NCBI RefSeq assembly: GCF_900141785.1
Contig: NZ_FQYP01000014.1
Location: forward strand, 23,948 to 87,947
DNA length: 64,000 nt
Direction of reading: 5' to 3'
Origin: Aquimarina spongiae
GTDB taxonomy: Bacteria; Bacteroidota; Bacteroidia; Flavobacteriales; Flavobacteriaceae
The first letter of the stretch is position 1; every line of letters starts with the position of its first letter. Shown here in pieces: positions 9,809 through 19,700 of this stretch. Below the pieces are notes generated by a model, which was given only the letters and a program-made list of their open reading frames with translations, did no database searches and was not told the DNA's origin. Both the position numbers and the translations under genes were made by a program.

Positions 9809-9848
9809 ACTTAAAGTAATTATTTCACAAAACAAGTTTTAAAGAGTA

Positions 9849-10040
9849 CTAAAAGGTCTCTTCACAGGTATACACATCCGGACAAGCCAGGTACCAGCTG
9901 CAATAAGCAGGCCCTGTTACTGATCCGCTGCAAGAACACCCACATAGTGATAAATCAACTCCAGCCTGACCTTTAATCTTACTTTGACTTTCTCGCGATA
10001 GCGTAGCTACCCCGGGAATGTTTAAAAGGTTTGTTTTCAT
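9849..10040 (-). CDS. Cysteine-rich small peptide, bacteriocin/RiPP precursor-like
   Basis: 63 residues from an ATG at 10040. The first half, MKTNLLNIPGVATLSRESQS followed by KIKGQAG, has the form of the double-glycine leaders of Bacteroidota peptides (LS-x-E-x-Q-x-x-I-x-GG), with GQAG where GG is usual. The remaining ~36 residues hold six cysteines (LCGCSCSG, then single Cys in YCSW, ACPD and TCEE). That split is typical of a leader plus a core peptide that is either disulphide-bonded or enzymatically modified. No modification enzyme or peptidase-containing ABC transporter is next to it. The coding call rests on the leader pattern and cysteine spacing. Function is inferred. Confidence 0.6.
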   Translation of the reverse strand: MKTNLLNIPGVATLSRESQSKIKGQAGVDLSLCGCSCSGSVTGPAYCSWYLACPDVYTCEETF

Positions 10041-10153
10041 ATAATATATTTGTTATGGTTAATGCACCTAAAATTAGAACATATTTTATAGGAAAGGCAT
10101 TATTTTAACCTTTTTAAGTTATTGTTTAGATTAACACGTTTTATCGTACAAAA

Positions 10154-10180
10154 TTGCTATAGGTTTTTATAGTACATTTG
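10154..10180 (+). promoter_or_regulatory. Promoter of the thioesterase/cupin operon
   Basis: TTG at 10154-10156 and TACATTTG at 10173-10180, separated by 16 bases, just short of the usual 17-23. The -7 box lies 14 bases before the ATG at 10195, so the leader is only a few bases long. Confidence 0.45.
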
Positions 10181-10194
10181 ACAAAATATACTTT

Positions 10195-10599
10195 ATGACC
10201 TCAGAAGTTTTCGAGTACGATTTTAAGGTTCCTGCATCTGCTATTGATGATATCAATCATGTAAATAATGTGGTCTACCTACAATGGATCCAAGACGTTG
10301 CCAAAAAGCATTGGGAATCCAAAATCGATGATTACATAAGAAACACCTACGTTTGGGTAGTTCTCAACCATTTTATAGAGTACCATAATCCTGCATTCCT
10401 TGGAGATACCATCACAGTTCGGACCTGGATCGATAGTCACAGGGGTGTAAAAAGCGAGCGGCATACCAAAGTTATCAATACAACCACCCAGAAAGTGTTA
10501 GTATCTGCCAAAACTGTATGGTGCTTGTTGCATAAAGAAACGTTAAGACCCACCCGGATCACGGATGAAATAAGTACCTTGTTTTTCCAAAATTCTTAA
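10195..10599 (+). CDS. Acyl-CoA thioesterase, hotdog fold (4HBT)
   Basis: 134 residues. The block IDDINHVNNVVYLQWIQDVA is the YbgC/FcbC-type hotdog signature, with the Asp-x-x-x-His-Val-Asn-Asn motif that forms the active site (D71-equivalent region near the N-terminus). Such enzymes hydrolyse short- or medium-chain acyl-CoA in the cytoplasm; the true substrate is unknown. Its stop codon overlaps the ATG of the following cupin gene by one base, so the two are translationally coupled. Confidence 0.88.
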   Translation: MTSEVFEYDFKVPASAIDDINHVNNVVYLQWIQDVAKKHWESKIDDYIRNTYVWVVLNHFIEYHNPAFLGDTITVRTWIDSHRGVKSERHTKVINTTTQKVLVSAKTVWCLLHKETLRPTRITDEISTLFFQNS

Positions 10600-10970
10600 T
10601 GTCTATGGAAGCGATTAATATTAAAGACAAATTATCCAAGTTTGATAAGCAATGGCATCCTCATCGTATTGCAATGGTGGATGATAATCAAGTATATCTG
10701 GCAAAACTATCTGGAGATTTTGTATGGCACAAACACGATGATGAAGATGAACTTTTTCAGGTGATTAAAGGGACGCTGTATATGAAATTCAGAGACAAAA
10801 CCGTAACGGTAGAAGCTGGAGAGCTTATTGTAGTCCCAAAAGGTGTAGAACACTGCCCTTCTACCAAAGATGGTGAAGAAGTACATGTTCTTTTATTCGA
10901 AAAAGCGTCTACCAAGCATACGGGCGAAATTAAAAGTGATCGTACTGTAGATACGTATATCGAAATTTAA
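10599..10970 (+). CDS. Small single-domain cupin protein
   Basis: 123 residues forming one cupin barrel. Motif 1 is visible as WHKHDDEDELF (two His and one Glu metal ligands), followed by VIKGTLYMKF. Motif 2 is visible as VPKGVEHCP (the last His ligand). Metal-binding cupins of this size act as isomerases, dioxygenases or sugar-binding regulators, so no substrate can be assigned. An in-frame ATG two codons downstream (10605) is an alternative start. It is coupled to the thioesterase gene. Confidence 0.85.
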   Translation: MSMEAINIKDKLSKFDKQWHPHRIAMVDDNQVYLAKLSGDFVWHKHDDEDELFQVIKGTLYMKFRDKTVTVEAGELIVVPKGVEHCPSTKDGEEVHVLLFEKASTKHTGEIKSDRTVDTYIEI

Positions 10971-11096
10971 GATCTAAAAAAACAAGATACTTTCCTTATC
11001 TAATTCATATAAGGGGTAACATCTCAGATTCTTGTGACACTTACGATAAATGTTACAAAACATTGTACGAAATCACTAACTAAAACTGATTGATCA

Positions 11097-13205
11097 ATGG
11101 CTGATTTTTACCCTTTAAGTCCGGAGTTAGACCGAAAAAACTTTACTAAAATTACTACCAACTACAAAAAGAACGTATTTGTAGTATTGGTGGGGATTGT
11201 TCTATTTTTTGCATTATATACTGCCGCTGTTGCCGGGTCTATTTATCTTTTTTATCTCGCCCTTACGTACGACATGGGCCACATCAATAAACTTACCATC
11301 TTACTAAAAGCAGGTACCGTGGGGATGAGTGGTATGTTTGTGTTATTTATGATTAAGTTCATATTTAAAAAACAACGTCTAGATAATAATCCACTCAACA
11401 TTGAAATTACTGAAAAAGAACATCCGAAACTTTTCCAATTCATTAGAACATTAAGCGAAGAGACCAAAGCTCCTTTCCCAAAGAAAATATTTGTAAACCA
11501 CGAAATCAACGCGGCTGTATTTTACAACAGTACCATATTAAGTTTGTTTATTCCTACCCGAAAAAACTTGTTGATCGGTCTGGGATTGGTGAATGGACTC
11601 AATCTTACTGAATTTAAAGCCGTACTCGCTCACGAATTCGGGCATTTTTCGCAAAGCAGTATGCGTTTGGGAAGTTATGTGTATATGACCAATCGAATTA
11701 TTTATGATATGGTGAATGAGCGTGATTATTGGGATCGAACTCTGGACTCAATGAAAAACTCAGATATTCGAATTGCCATTTTTGCCTGGTTACTGATGCC
11801 CGCAGTTTGGACCACCAGACAAGTCATGGTTTTGATTTATAAAGGGATTAACCTGCTTCAATCTTCATTATCCAGACAAATGGAATATCATGCCGATCTG
11901 GTTGCGGTAAGTGTTACGGGTAGTAATGCTATTGTAAACGGTTTATACAAACTGGATGCTACTACACAAGCGTTGAATTTTGCTTCAGAACATGTGTTTT
12001 CGGCAATTCAGGATAAAAAATACACTTCTAATCTGTTTTACCATCAGACTTCTGCCTACGAATACTTGAAGAAAAACAAAAAAGAGTTTAAGGATAACCT
12101 TCTGGAAAACTGTAATCACGAAAGAGTGTTTCTGGAAGACGACGACGCACATGTTCCTAATATGTATGCTTCTCACCCATCCGGATATAAGAGAGAAGAT
12201 AACGCCAAGAAGAATTTTGTTGAGGGTATAGAAGATACACGATCGCCTTGGATATTATTTGATGACAAAGAAACGTTGTGCGAAAAGGTGACCAAGAACC
12301 TGATTACCGTTAATTTTGATTTACCCAAGGATACCGCTTTTGCTCCAGCAACAGAAATTCAGGAATTTATAGAATCAGAAATTGAAGAAACACAATTTGA
12401 TCCTAAATATCTGGGGAATTACGATAATCGATTCTTCTCAGAATTCCCTCTGGAGAATCTGGAACGTATGCTTATCGAGCATCAAATTACCACTTCGAAC
12501 AGCATTAACGTTCTCGAGGATTTATATGGAAATCGGCTACAGCAAAAAATGGATCGCGAAAAGGAAGTCGACGATGAGTTTCGTTTGCTGACTAAAGTAT
12601 TGAGTCGACAAACTAAAGAGAAACAGTTTAATTTCCGAGGGACACAATATGCCAACAAAGAAGCCGAAAAAGTCTACAAAGACCTGGTAGAAGAGGTAAA
12701 TAAGGATACCTGGTATCAAGACTTTGATAAAAAAGTTTTTGCTGCCATTTATGCCATTAGCAATGCTACAGAAAAAGATGAATTGATCTTACGTTATCGA
12801 TTCCAATTCGATTTCCAGAAATATCATCGTGCATTTATTGGTATTCAAAACGAATTTCATACAAAGATTGATGAAATCAACGCTATCGGTAGTTTAGACG
12901 AAAATCAGGCAAAAGTTTTTGCAGGTCAGTTCAACACCCTACATAACCAATTGATTCATACACTTAATGAAGTAGATGTTTTACGATTACCATCCATGAA
13001 TAACACCAAACATATTTCTTCATTAAAAGAACACTTGCTGGCAGAAAATGTAGCATTCATATCGAGTGCCACCTTAGACGGACAAAAATTAAATCAGATC
13101 CTACAGCAACTTGATAGCATCATTTCAAAATCAAGAAGGCTGTATTTTAAAAGTCTAGGAAACATCTTAAAACTTCAGGAAAAAATCAGTACTAAGGCAG
13201 TATAA
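11097..13205 (+). CDS. Membrane-bound M48-family zinc metallopeptidase
   Basis: 702 residues. Two transmembrane helices in the first ~100 residues (VFVVLVGIVLFFALYTAAVA and AGTVGMSGMFVLFMIKFIF) precede an M48/HtpX-like catalytic domain. The zinc motif is HEFGH at residues 179-183 and the third ligand Glu263 lies in EYHAD. A further hydrophobic stretch around residues 220-240 (IAIFAWLLMPAVW) may be a third membrane helix. The last ~400 residues are a long alpha-helical, charged region of no known domain, making the protein more than twice the size of HtpX. It is probably an inner-membrane quality-control protease with a cytoplasmic active site. It is transcribed alone. Confidence 0.88.
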   Translation: MADFYPLSPELDRKNFTKITTNYKKNVFVVLVGIVLFFALYTAAVAGSIYLFYLALTYDMGHINKLTILLKAGTVGMSGMFVLFMIKFIFKKQRLDNNPLNIEITEKEHPKLFQFIRTLSEETKAPFPKKIFVNHEINAAVFYNSTILSLFIPTRKNLLIGLGLVNGLNLTEFKAVLAHEFGHFSQSSMRLGSYVYMTNRIIYDMVNERDYWDRTLDSMKNSDIRIAIFAWLLMPAVWTTRQVMVLIYKGINLLQSSLSRQMEYHADLVAVSVTGSNAIVNGLYKLDATTQALNFASEHVFSAIQDKKYTSNLFYHQTSAYEYLKKNKKEFKDNLLENCNHERVFLEDDDAHVPNMYASHPSGYKREDNAKKNFVEGIEDTRSPWILFDDKETLCEKVTKNLITVNFDLPKDTAFAPATEIQEFIESEIEETQFDPKYLGNYDNRFFSEFPLENLERMLIEHQITTSNSINVLEDLYGNRLQQKMDREKEVDDEFRLLTKVLSRQTKEKQFNFRGTQYANKEAEKVYKDLVEEVNKDTWYQDFDKKVFAAIYAISNATEKDELILRYRFQFDFQKYHRAFIGIQNEFHTKIDEINAIGSLDENQAKVFAGQFNTLHNQLIHTLNEVDVLRLPSMNNTKHISSLKEHLLAENVAFISSATLDGQKLNQILQQLDSIISKSRRLYFKSLGNILKLQEKISTKAV

Positions 13206-13227
13206 CATTCTTAAAGTCAGTCAGAGT

Positions 13228-13331
13228 AATCCCTTCGATTTAACAAATCAGCAACACAATTGTATGCTGATATCTAGTACCTTACATACATCACAAAAAA
13301 CAAATAGATATGTTAGTCAATCGAAGGGATT
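13228..13331 (+). promoter_or_regulatory. Nested inverted repeats spanning the start codon of the Gfo/Idh/MocA gene
   Basis: A perfect 13-base inverted repeat has one arm in the leader (13228-13240) and the other in codons 4-8 of the gene (13319-13331), so the ATG at 13310 lies in the loop. A second pair (ATCAGCA 13247-13253 and TGCTGAT 13265-13271) is nested inside. Folding would put the ribosome-binding region inside a closed structure. Regulation is inferred only from the geometry. Confidence 0.35.
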
Positions 13332-14398
13332 TTATTCGAAATACCAGCCTTGCACTTGGGTATAGTTTATTACCGTATGGCAACATCTTTTCAAACGGTT
13401 CTCAAAAACAAATCGGTGTTTGCCTGGTAGGTTTAGGAAATTATAGCTCAACAGTTCTTGCTCCAGCTTTGCAGCTTACCAAACATTGTAAGCTTACAGG
13501 TATTGTAACGGGTAGCCCCTGGAAAATCCCTAAGTGGCAAGAGCGGTATAAAATCCCGGATCAAAATGTATACAACTACGATACCGTGCATCAAATCGCC
13601 AACAATCCCGATATTGATGTGATTTATATTGTAGTCCCTACCGGTTTGCACGCCAAATACGCGATTAGAGCTGCCAATACTGGGAAACATGTTTGGTGCG
13701 AAAAACCCATGGCCAAAACCGAAGCCGAATGCCAATCCATAATCGATGCTTGTCAAAAGAATAAAGTACAACTCACTATTGGATATCGTATGCAACACGA
13801 ACCCAATACCCGCACAGTAATGGATTGGGCAACAACAAAACCTTTCGGGAAAATAAAAACGCTAAGAGCCGAAATAGGATATAATGTCTCAAATCCTGCA
13901 AGAAGCTGGCGTTTAAATGCTGAGTTAGGTGGTGGTACGATGTATGATCTTGGGGTTTATGCACTCAACGCTTCTCGGTATGTAACCGGAGAAGAACCCA
14001 TATCCGTATCTGCCCAACAAATGACCACCCGACCCGAAATTTTTACCGAAACCGACGAGACCACTCATTTCACCTTAGAATTCCCCTCTGGCGCTATTGC
14101 CCATGGTAAAACCAGTGTTGGTAAATCGATGCATGAACTTTATGTAGATTGCGAAAAGGGGTGGTACACTCTGGCTCCATTCTCTATGTATGCTGGTGTA
14201 GAAGGAAAGGCAAGCAATGGCACTTTATTAAATATCCCTATTAGAAATCAACAAGCCAAACAAATGGATGATGATGCATTATCAATCATCAATAACACTC
14301 CGGTAATGGTCCCAGGAGAAGAAGGTATGAAAGATGTCAGAATCGTTGAAGCGATCTACAAATCAGCAAAATTAAAAGGAAAGGTACTAGCACTCTAG
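13310..14398 (+). CDS. Gfo/Idh/MocA-family oxidoreductase with Tat-like signal
   Basis: 362 residues. The start NRRDFIRNTSLALGY is a twin-arginine signal, which suggests export folded with its cofactor. The Rossmann domain follows (IGVCLVGLGNYSSTVLAPAL), then the family motif WCEKPMAK that places the catalytic lysine, then the C-terminal GFO_IDH_MocA_C domain (GGGTMYDLGVYALNASRYV). Exported members of this family in Bacteroidota are NAD(P)-dependent oxidoreductases or glycosidase-like enzymes acting on sugars. The substrate is unknown. The leader has the long inverted repeat described separately. Confidence 0.9.
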   Translation: MLVNRRDFIRNTSLALGYSLLPYGNIFSNGSQKQIGVCLVGLGNYSSTVLAPALQLTKHCKLTGIVTGSPWKIPKWQERYKIPDQNVYNYDTVHQIANNPDIDVIYIVVPTGLHAKYAIRAANTGKHVWCEKPMAKTEAECQSIIDACQKNKVQLTIGYRMQHEPNTRTVMDWATTKPFGKIKTLRAEIGYNVSNPARSWRLNAELGGGTMYDLGVYALNASRYVTGEEPISVSAQQMTTRPEIFTETDETTHFTLEFPSGAIAHGKTSVGKSMHELYVDCEKGWYTLAPFSMYAGVEGKASNGTLLNIPIRNQQAKQMDDDALSIINNTPVMVPGEEGMKDVRIVEAIYKSAKLKGKVLAL

Positions 14399-14496
14399 AC
14401 TTAGGAATATCTAAAAGAGGTTTCGGCTTTCGTAAAAAATGCAGTAAATTCACCAAATCCGTTTTTTGAAAAAAGGATACTATTAATTCGTACTGC

Positions 14497-15951
14497 ATGA
14501 AAACAAAGACTATCGGACTTATTGCAGGTCCTGTTCTATTCTTGTTTATTTTGTTTTTTTTAGGTCCCGAAGGACTATCCAAAGAAGGATTGGCTACCCT
14601 AGCCATTGCAACCTGGATTGCAGTTTGGTGGATTACCGAAGCTATTCCTATTGCTGTAACGGCCTTACTACCCTTTGTACTTTTTCCATTAACGGGAGTA
14701 ATGCCTATCAAAGGTGTATCTGGAGCTTTTGCTAATCCAATGATTTTTCTCTTTCTGGGAGGTTTTATTCTGGCTTCAGCCATAGAGAAAACCAACCTTC
14801 ATAAACGAATTGCTCTTACCATTATTTATCGTATCGGAAGTAATTGGAATCAAGTGATTCTTGGGTTTATGATCGCAACGGCTTTTTTGAGTATGTGGAT
14901 TTCTAACACCGCTACTGCAGTAATGATGCTCCCCATAGGACTTGCTGTAGTTTCTCAAATTCAGGCCGAAGAAACGATAAAAAACACCATGGGTAGATCT
15001 TTGATGCTTGCCATGGCGTATGGGTGTTCTATTGGAGGTATTGCTACTATTATTGGGACGCCTACTAATGTTATTTTTGTGGGTATTGCGGAAGAGCTTT
15101 ATGGCGAAACAATTTCTTTTGCGCAATGGATGATGCTGGGGTTGCCCTTCTCTGTTTTGATGCTCATCATAGGATGGTTGTATTTAACCAAAAAAGTGTT
15201 CCCTATTACTGTGGAAGGAATTCCAGGAGGTAAAACAGCGATCAAAAACCAACTGGATCATTTAGGTAAGATATCTTATGAAGAAAAAGCAGTGCTATTC
15301 GTTTTTGGTACTGTTGCCATATGTTGGATGACTAGTTCTTTTTTACTGAAACATATTATACCCGGTATTAGTGATACCTTGATTGCCATAGCAGGATCTA
15401 TTGTTTTATTTGTAATCCCATCTCGGAAAAGACAAAAATTAGGAATCATTAACTGGAAAACGGCAGAAAACATTCCATGGGGAATTTTATTGCTATTTGG
15501 AGGTGGATTGGCCCTGGCTGAAGGTTTTAAAGTTTCTGGACTTGCAGAATGGATAGGAAATCAATTGGCATTGTTTAAAATGTTCCCTTCTCTACTGCTT
15601 ATACTTGCCATTGTTATGGTGGTTAATTTTTTAACTGAAATTACATCAAATGTAGCAACCGCTGCAATGCTAATGCCCGTTATGGCTGCTTTGGCGCTAT
15701 CTATAGATGTGCATCCTTACTTTTTGATGATTGGTGCAACTATTGCTGCTTCTTGCGCTTTTATGCTTCCTGTGGCTACACCTCCTAATGCGGTGGTTTT
15801 TGGTTCTGGTTTATTGACCATTCCCAAAATGATGAAAGTAGGACTTTGGATGAATATCGTTTCTATTCTCATCACTACGATCTTGATCTATTTTGTGTTG
15901 CCTTTGATTTGGGATATAGCGCTTACTCCTTTTCCTGAGATTTTTAAATAA
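14497..15951 (+). CDS. SLC13/DASS-family sodium:dicarboxylate-type transporter
   Basis: 484 residues with about eleven hydrophobic helices. Two internal repeats carry the family's substrate and sodium motif: MWISNTATAVMMLPIG in the first half and ITSNVATAAMLMPVMAAL in the second, where SNT is replaced by SNV. The C-terminal MLPVATPPNAVVFGSG is also characteristic. Members import di- or tricarboxylates, or sulphate, with sodium across the inner membrane. The sequence alone does not fix the substrate. A hairpin follows the stop. Confidence 0.92.
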   Translation: MKTKTIGLIAGPVLFLFILFFLGPEGLSKEGLATLAIATWIAVWWITEAIPIAVTALLPFVLFPLTGVMPIKGVSGAFANPMIFLFLGGFILASAIEKTNLHKRIALTIIYRIGSNWNQVILGFMIATAFLSMWISNTATAVMMLPIGLAVVSQIQAEETIKNTMGRSLMLAMAYGCSIGGIATIIGTPTNVIFVGIAEELYGETISFAQWMMLGLPFSVLMLIIGWLYLTKKVFPITVEGIPGGKTAIKNQLDHLGKISYEEKAVLFVFGTVAICWMTSSFLLKHIIPGISDTLIAIAGSIVLFVIPSRKRQKLGIINWKTAENIPWGILLLFGGGLALAEGFKVSGLAEWIGNQLALFKMFPSLLLILAIVMVVNFLTEITSNVATAAMLMPVMAALALSIDVHPYFLMIGATIAASCAFMLPVATPPNAVVFGSGLLTIPKMMKVGLWMNIVSILITTILIYFVLPLIWDIALTPFPEIFK

Positions 15952-15962
15952 GAATAGAAATA

Positions 15963-15982
15963 CCCACTCTATGAAGAGTGGG
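15963..15982. terminator. Hairpin between convergent genes
   Basis: CCCACTCT (15963-15970) and AGAGTGGG (15975-15982) form a perfect 8-base stem with a 4-base loop, 11 bases after the transporter stop. A second weaker inverted repeat (TTACGG / CCGTAA, about 15995-16013) follows. Neither has a clear T tract, so this is a probable but not typical bidirectional terminator. Confidence 0.4.
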
Positions 15983-16037
15983 CATAAATACGTTACGGCC
16001 CCTTACCTCCGTAATCGCTTGCTAGGTTGAGTGGTTG

Positions 16038-16733
16038 CTATTCTGTTCTAAAGTTCCATACAGGGCTAATCGTAGCACTCTGATGGGAATCTCTAGCCAC
16101 TATACGCCAATAATATACCTTCCCTGAAGATACATCCACATCCATAGTGGTCATATCTATCCCCTCTGCAAATAATACAGGTGGATTTGTATCTCCAAAG
16201 TAAAGATCATACGATAGCACATCGTCATCGCTATCGCTGGCATTCCATTCTAAACTAACTGTTGTGGCCGATAAACGTGAGCCTTGTGCTGGACTCACTA
16301 GTTCTGGCACTGCCGGTAAATTGTTTACCGTAGCCTCTGGCTCTGTATAAAAAGATTGTGTCGGTGAATAAGTACTCACATTATCCTCGCTATCTATGGC
16401 GCGTACTCTCCAGTAATATCGTATACCCTTTTCTAAAGTAAAAGTATTGGTAGTATTCGTAGTCGTTACCGTAAAGGCTATGTCATTAAAATTACTATCT
16501 CTGGCAATATCGATCACATAACGAACTTCATCACCATCACTATCAATAACCACATTCCAGGAAAACTCTAAGTCAATACTAGTACAAATCAAATTATTGG
16601 TAGGAAACACCAAAGATGGAACTCCAGGTGCCTCGTTGATGGTAATCAGTGGTGGACGATCATCATCTCCACTACAAGAAATTATTACTCCTAGTATTAC
16701 TAATCCTATATAGTATTTTATATGCTTTATCAT
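16038..16733 (-). CDS. Lipoprotein with two fibronectin type III-like domains
   Basis: 231 residues. The signal peptide ends in the lipobox VIISC, followed by SGDDD; an acidic run right after the cysteine matches the lipoprotein export signal of Bacteroidota, which places the protein on the cell surface. Two repeats of about 95 residues follow, each with PxLVxPxxxxxxxxTSxxLEW and ending YYWRVRAIDS or YYWRIVARDS, as in FN3 or Ig-like domains. It starts 12 bases after the stop of the 2229-residue T9SS protein, so it is its operon partner and may anchor or assist it. Confidence 0.8.
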   Translation of the reverse strand: MIKHIKYYIGLVILGVIISCSGDDDRPPLITINEAPGVPSLVFPTNNLICTSIDLEFSWNVVIDSDGDEVRYVIDIARDSNFNDIAFTVTTTNTTNTFTLEKGIRYYWRVRAIDSEDNVSTYSPTQSFYTEPEATVNNLPAVPELVSPAQGSRLSATTVSLEWNASDSDDDVLSYDLYFGDTNPPVLFAEGIDMTTMDVDVSSGKVYYWRIVARDSHQSATISPVWNFRTE

Positions 16734-16745
16734 TATTCTCCTTTT

Positions 16746-19700
16746 TTATTGTTTAACCATCTTAAATGTTCCTCCATCTGCTATCGATATCAAGTAGATC
16801 CCTTGTGGTAAGTTTGCTGTTGGCAATACTACCTGACCAGAACTCATGTCATACTCCCCAGAAGAAACTACCACTCCTATCGAATTATAGATCGATATAG
16901 TCATTGCTCCTGATACGCTATCAGGAACGGATAAAGTAACATCTCCCCTAGTTGGGTTAGGTGCAATTCTAAAGCTATCAAATAAATTCACTTTGCTGGA
17001 TAACTTTCCTTCGCATTCCAGGCTTGAAGATACTGCTACCTGATCCCCATGATTGACCTCTATAGCAAAGTTATTGTTGGCAAATGTACCTATCACCTCA
17101 TCATTGATCGTTACGGTATAAGGAGGAGTTCCTGTGGTGATCTCCACCTGCATTTTGGTTCCTGTAGTATCATTTTGTACACTGGTAGCTCCAGATAGAG
17201 ATTCTGCTGCAGCGATTACCGCTTCAAAACATTGTTCACAGTTCGCAAAACCTTCAACAGTGATACAGATCGGGTAAGTCCCCGGAGGTAGATTATCTAT
17301 GGCTAATGAGGATGTAAAGCTATGATCTACTCCATTAATGGTGGTTCGATACTCCAATGCCGTAGCGGCTGTGATAGTCAACGTTCCATTATCCTTTGCC
17401 TCACAAGTCTCACTAGTGGTAGTGATTGTAAAATTGTTTGTAGGTAGATTGGATAATGGACAGGTATCTATAACATTAACGGTCCTGGTGACTTCCATAG
17501 CCCTATTACCAGAAGCATCGGTAGCATTATATCGGATCGTATAGCTCCCTACAGCATCTACAAAATCGATAGCATCGATCATAACGGTACTGCCATCATC
17601 GGCAGTGGCTCCTAGCTCTGTATACCCAGCTCCTAAGCTTATCTCTTGTGGATTATCTCCTGTTAACGTGATTATTGGTGCAGTGGTGTCTACTACATCT
17701 ACCGTTCTAATTACTTGAGGCGCAGAAGTGCCAGACACATTATTAATAGCATCATAAGTAACCATATAACTACCTACCTGATTTGTATTTACTGATGCAG
17801 TATTAATGGTTAGTACGGCTCCATAAGTAACTTCGGCTCCTAACTCAACATAATTATCTCCCAATTCAATCACTTGAGGATTATCCCCTAACAAAGTAAT
17901 CACCGGGTCAATACAGCCGCGTCCTCCATCATTGATGATCCAGTTATACAACGAACCTGTCAAAGTATTTCTTGCTTCTTCTGCTAAACAGTAGGTAGCA
18001 TCTGCATTTAAAGTTAAACCCGTAGGGATTTGCGTCTCTCCGGCTTCTAAGGTCGTCCAACCAATTAGGGTAGCATCATAATTTTCTTGAGACATGGCAG
18101 TACCAATAAAAAAATCATTTAAAAAACTTACATTACTGATATCCCATCCGGAAAGGTCTTGATCAAAAGAGCTTGCCCCTTCAAACATATTTCTAATATC
18201 ATCACTATTACTGACATCCCAAGAACTTAAGTCTTGATTAAAAGCAGTAGCATATCTAAACATAGCCGATAAATAATCAGCATTACCCAAAGCCCAACTT
18301 CCTATCGGTTGATTAAAAGATGTAGCACCCTGAAACATTTCTGTAAAATCAAGCACTGTACTCACATTCCAACCCGAAATATTTTGATTAAATGAAGTAG
18401 CTTCTTTAAAAGTACTGTCTGTATTTTCAAGAACGGTAAATGTCCAATCTCCAATATTTTCATTAAAAATGGTACCTTCTTCAAACATACTATCAATGTT
18501 GTGAATAGTAGTCATATCCCAATTTCCTATTTGGTCTTTCAAATCTTCAAAGTTGGTACAGCTTTCAAACATACTGGATAAATCGGTGACTTGTGACAAA
18601 TCTGGAGTATCATCCGCATTTAGTTTTAAATTTTCACAATCATTGAAAGAATTTCTAAAATCACGCCATTGTATATTTCCCCATTGTTCAATAGTTTGAA
18701 TTTTAGTTCTTAATGTCCCAAAACCTCTAATAAACAAAGTAAATCTTGGAAACTCACCAGTAATTGACACCTTATAAGTTCCTGCTGTGGTATAATCATG
18801 TGAAATAGTTGTTGTTACATTGGTATCCTTGGTACCATCTCCCCAATCAATAGTATAGTTATAACTATATCCACCACTGGTTCTAATCGTAATTCTATCA
18901 TTGTCTTCTAATAACCAAGAGGTGATAAACGCATCTTCAGGACAAGAATTCCCTAGATCATTAATTGTCCAATTATAAGGCATACTCGTTAATGTATTTA
19001 CAGCATCTACACTTAAACAATGTGCTACATCTGCATCCAATGTTAAGCCAACAGGAATTTGCATCTCTCCAGCGGTTAAAGTTGCCCATTCAATCAATAG
19101 GCTATCATAATTAGTTTGTGACAACCCAGCTCCTGTAAATATTCCAGCCATGCTAGTCACACTCGAAATATCCCAATTGGATAGATCTTGATCAAAAGAT
19201 GATGCTCCAAAAAACAGTTCCTCCATCTCTTGAACCAAACTAACTTCCCAATTACCTACAGGTTGATCGAAAGCAGTAGCATTATAAAACATAAAAGCCA
19301 TATCAGTAACAGTTGCCATATTCCAGTTAGAAATATTCTGATTAAAGGCTAGAGCTTCTTCGAAAACAGAGTCACTTCTTAACAAATTGGTAAATGTCCA
19401 TGCACTAATATCTTCATTAAAAATACTACAGCTTGTAAACATACTGTCGATACGTTCTATCGTTGATACATCCCAAGATCCCATTCTATCCTTTAGATCT
19501 TCGAAGTTGGTACACCCTTCAAACATACTAGACAATTGTGTAGCTTGTGATAAATCCGGAGTATCCTCTGCATTTAGTTTTAGATTGATACATCCATCAA
19601 AACCATTTGAAAAGGTATCCCATTGCTGGGTTCCCCATTGTTCAATTGTTTGTATTTTACTTCGATTATCCGCTCCACTAAGGTTGAAACGAATTCTTGG

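Noticed and set aside
13448..13798. Minus-strand frame of 116 codons inside the Gfo/Idh/MocA gene
   Set aside because: Antisense to conserved Rossmann-domain codons; composition and lack of any motif mark it as a shadow.
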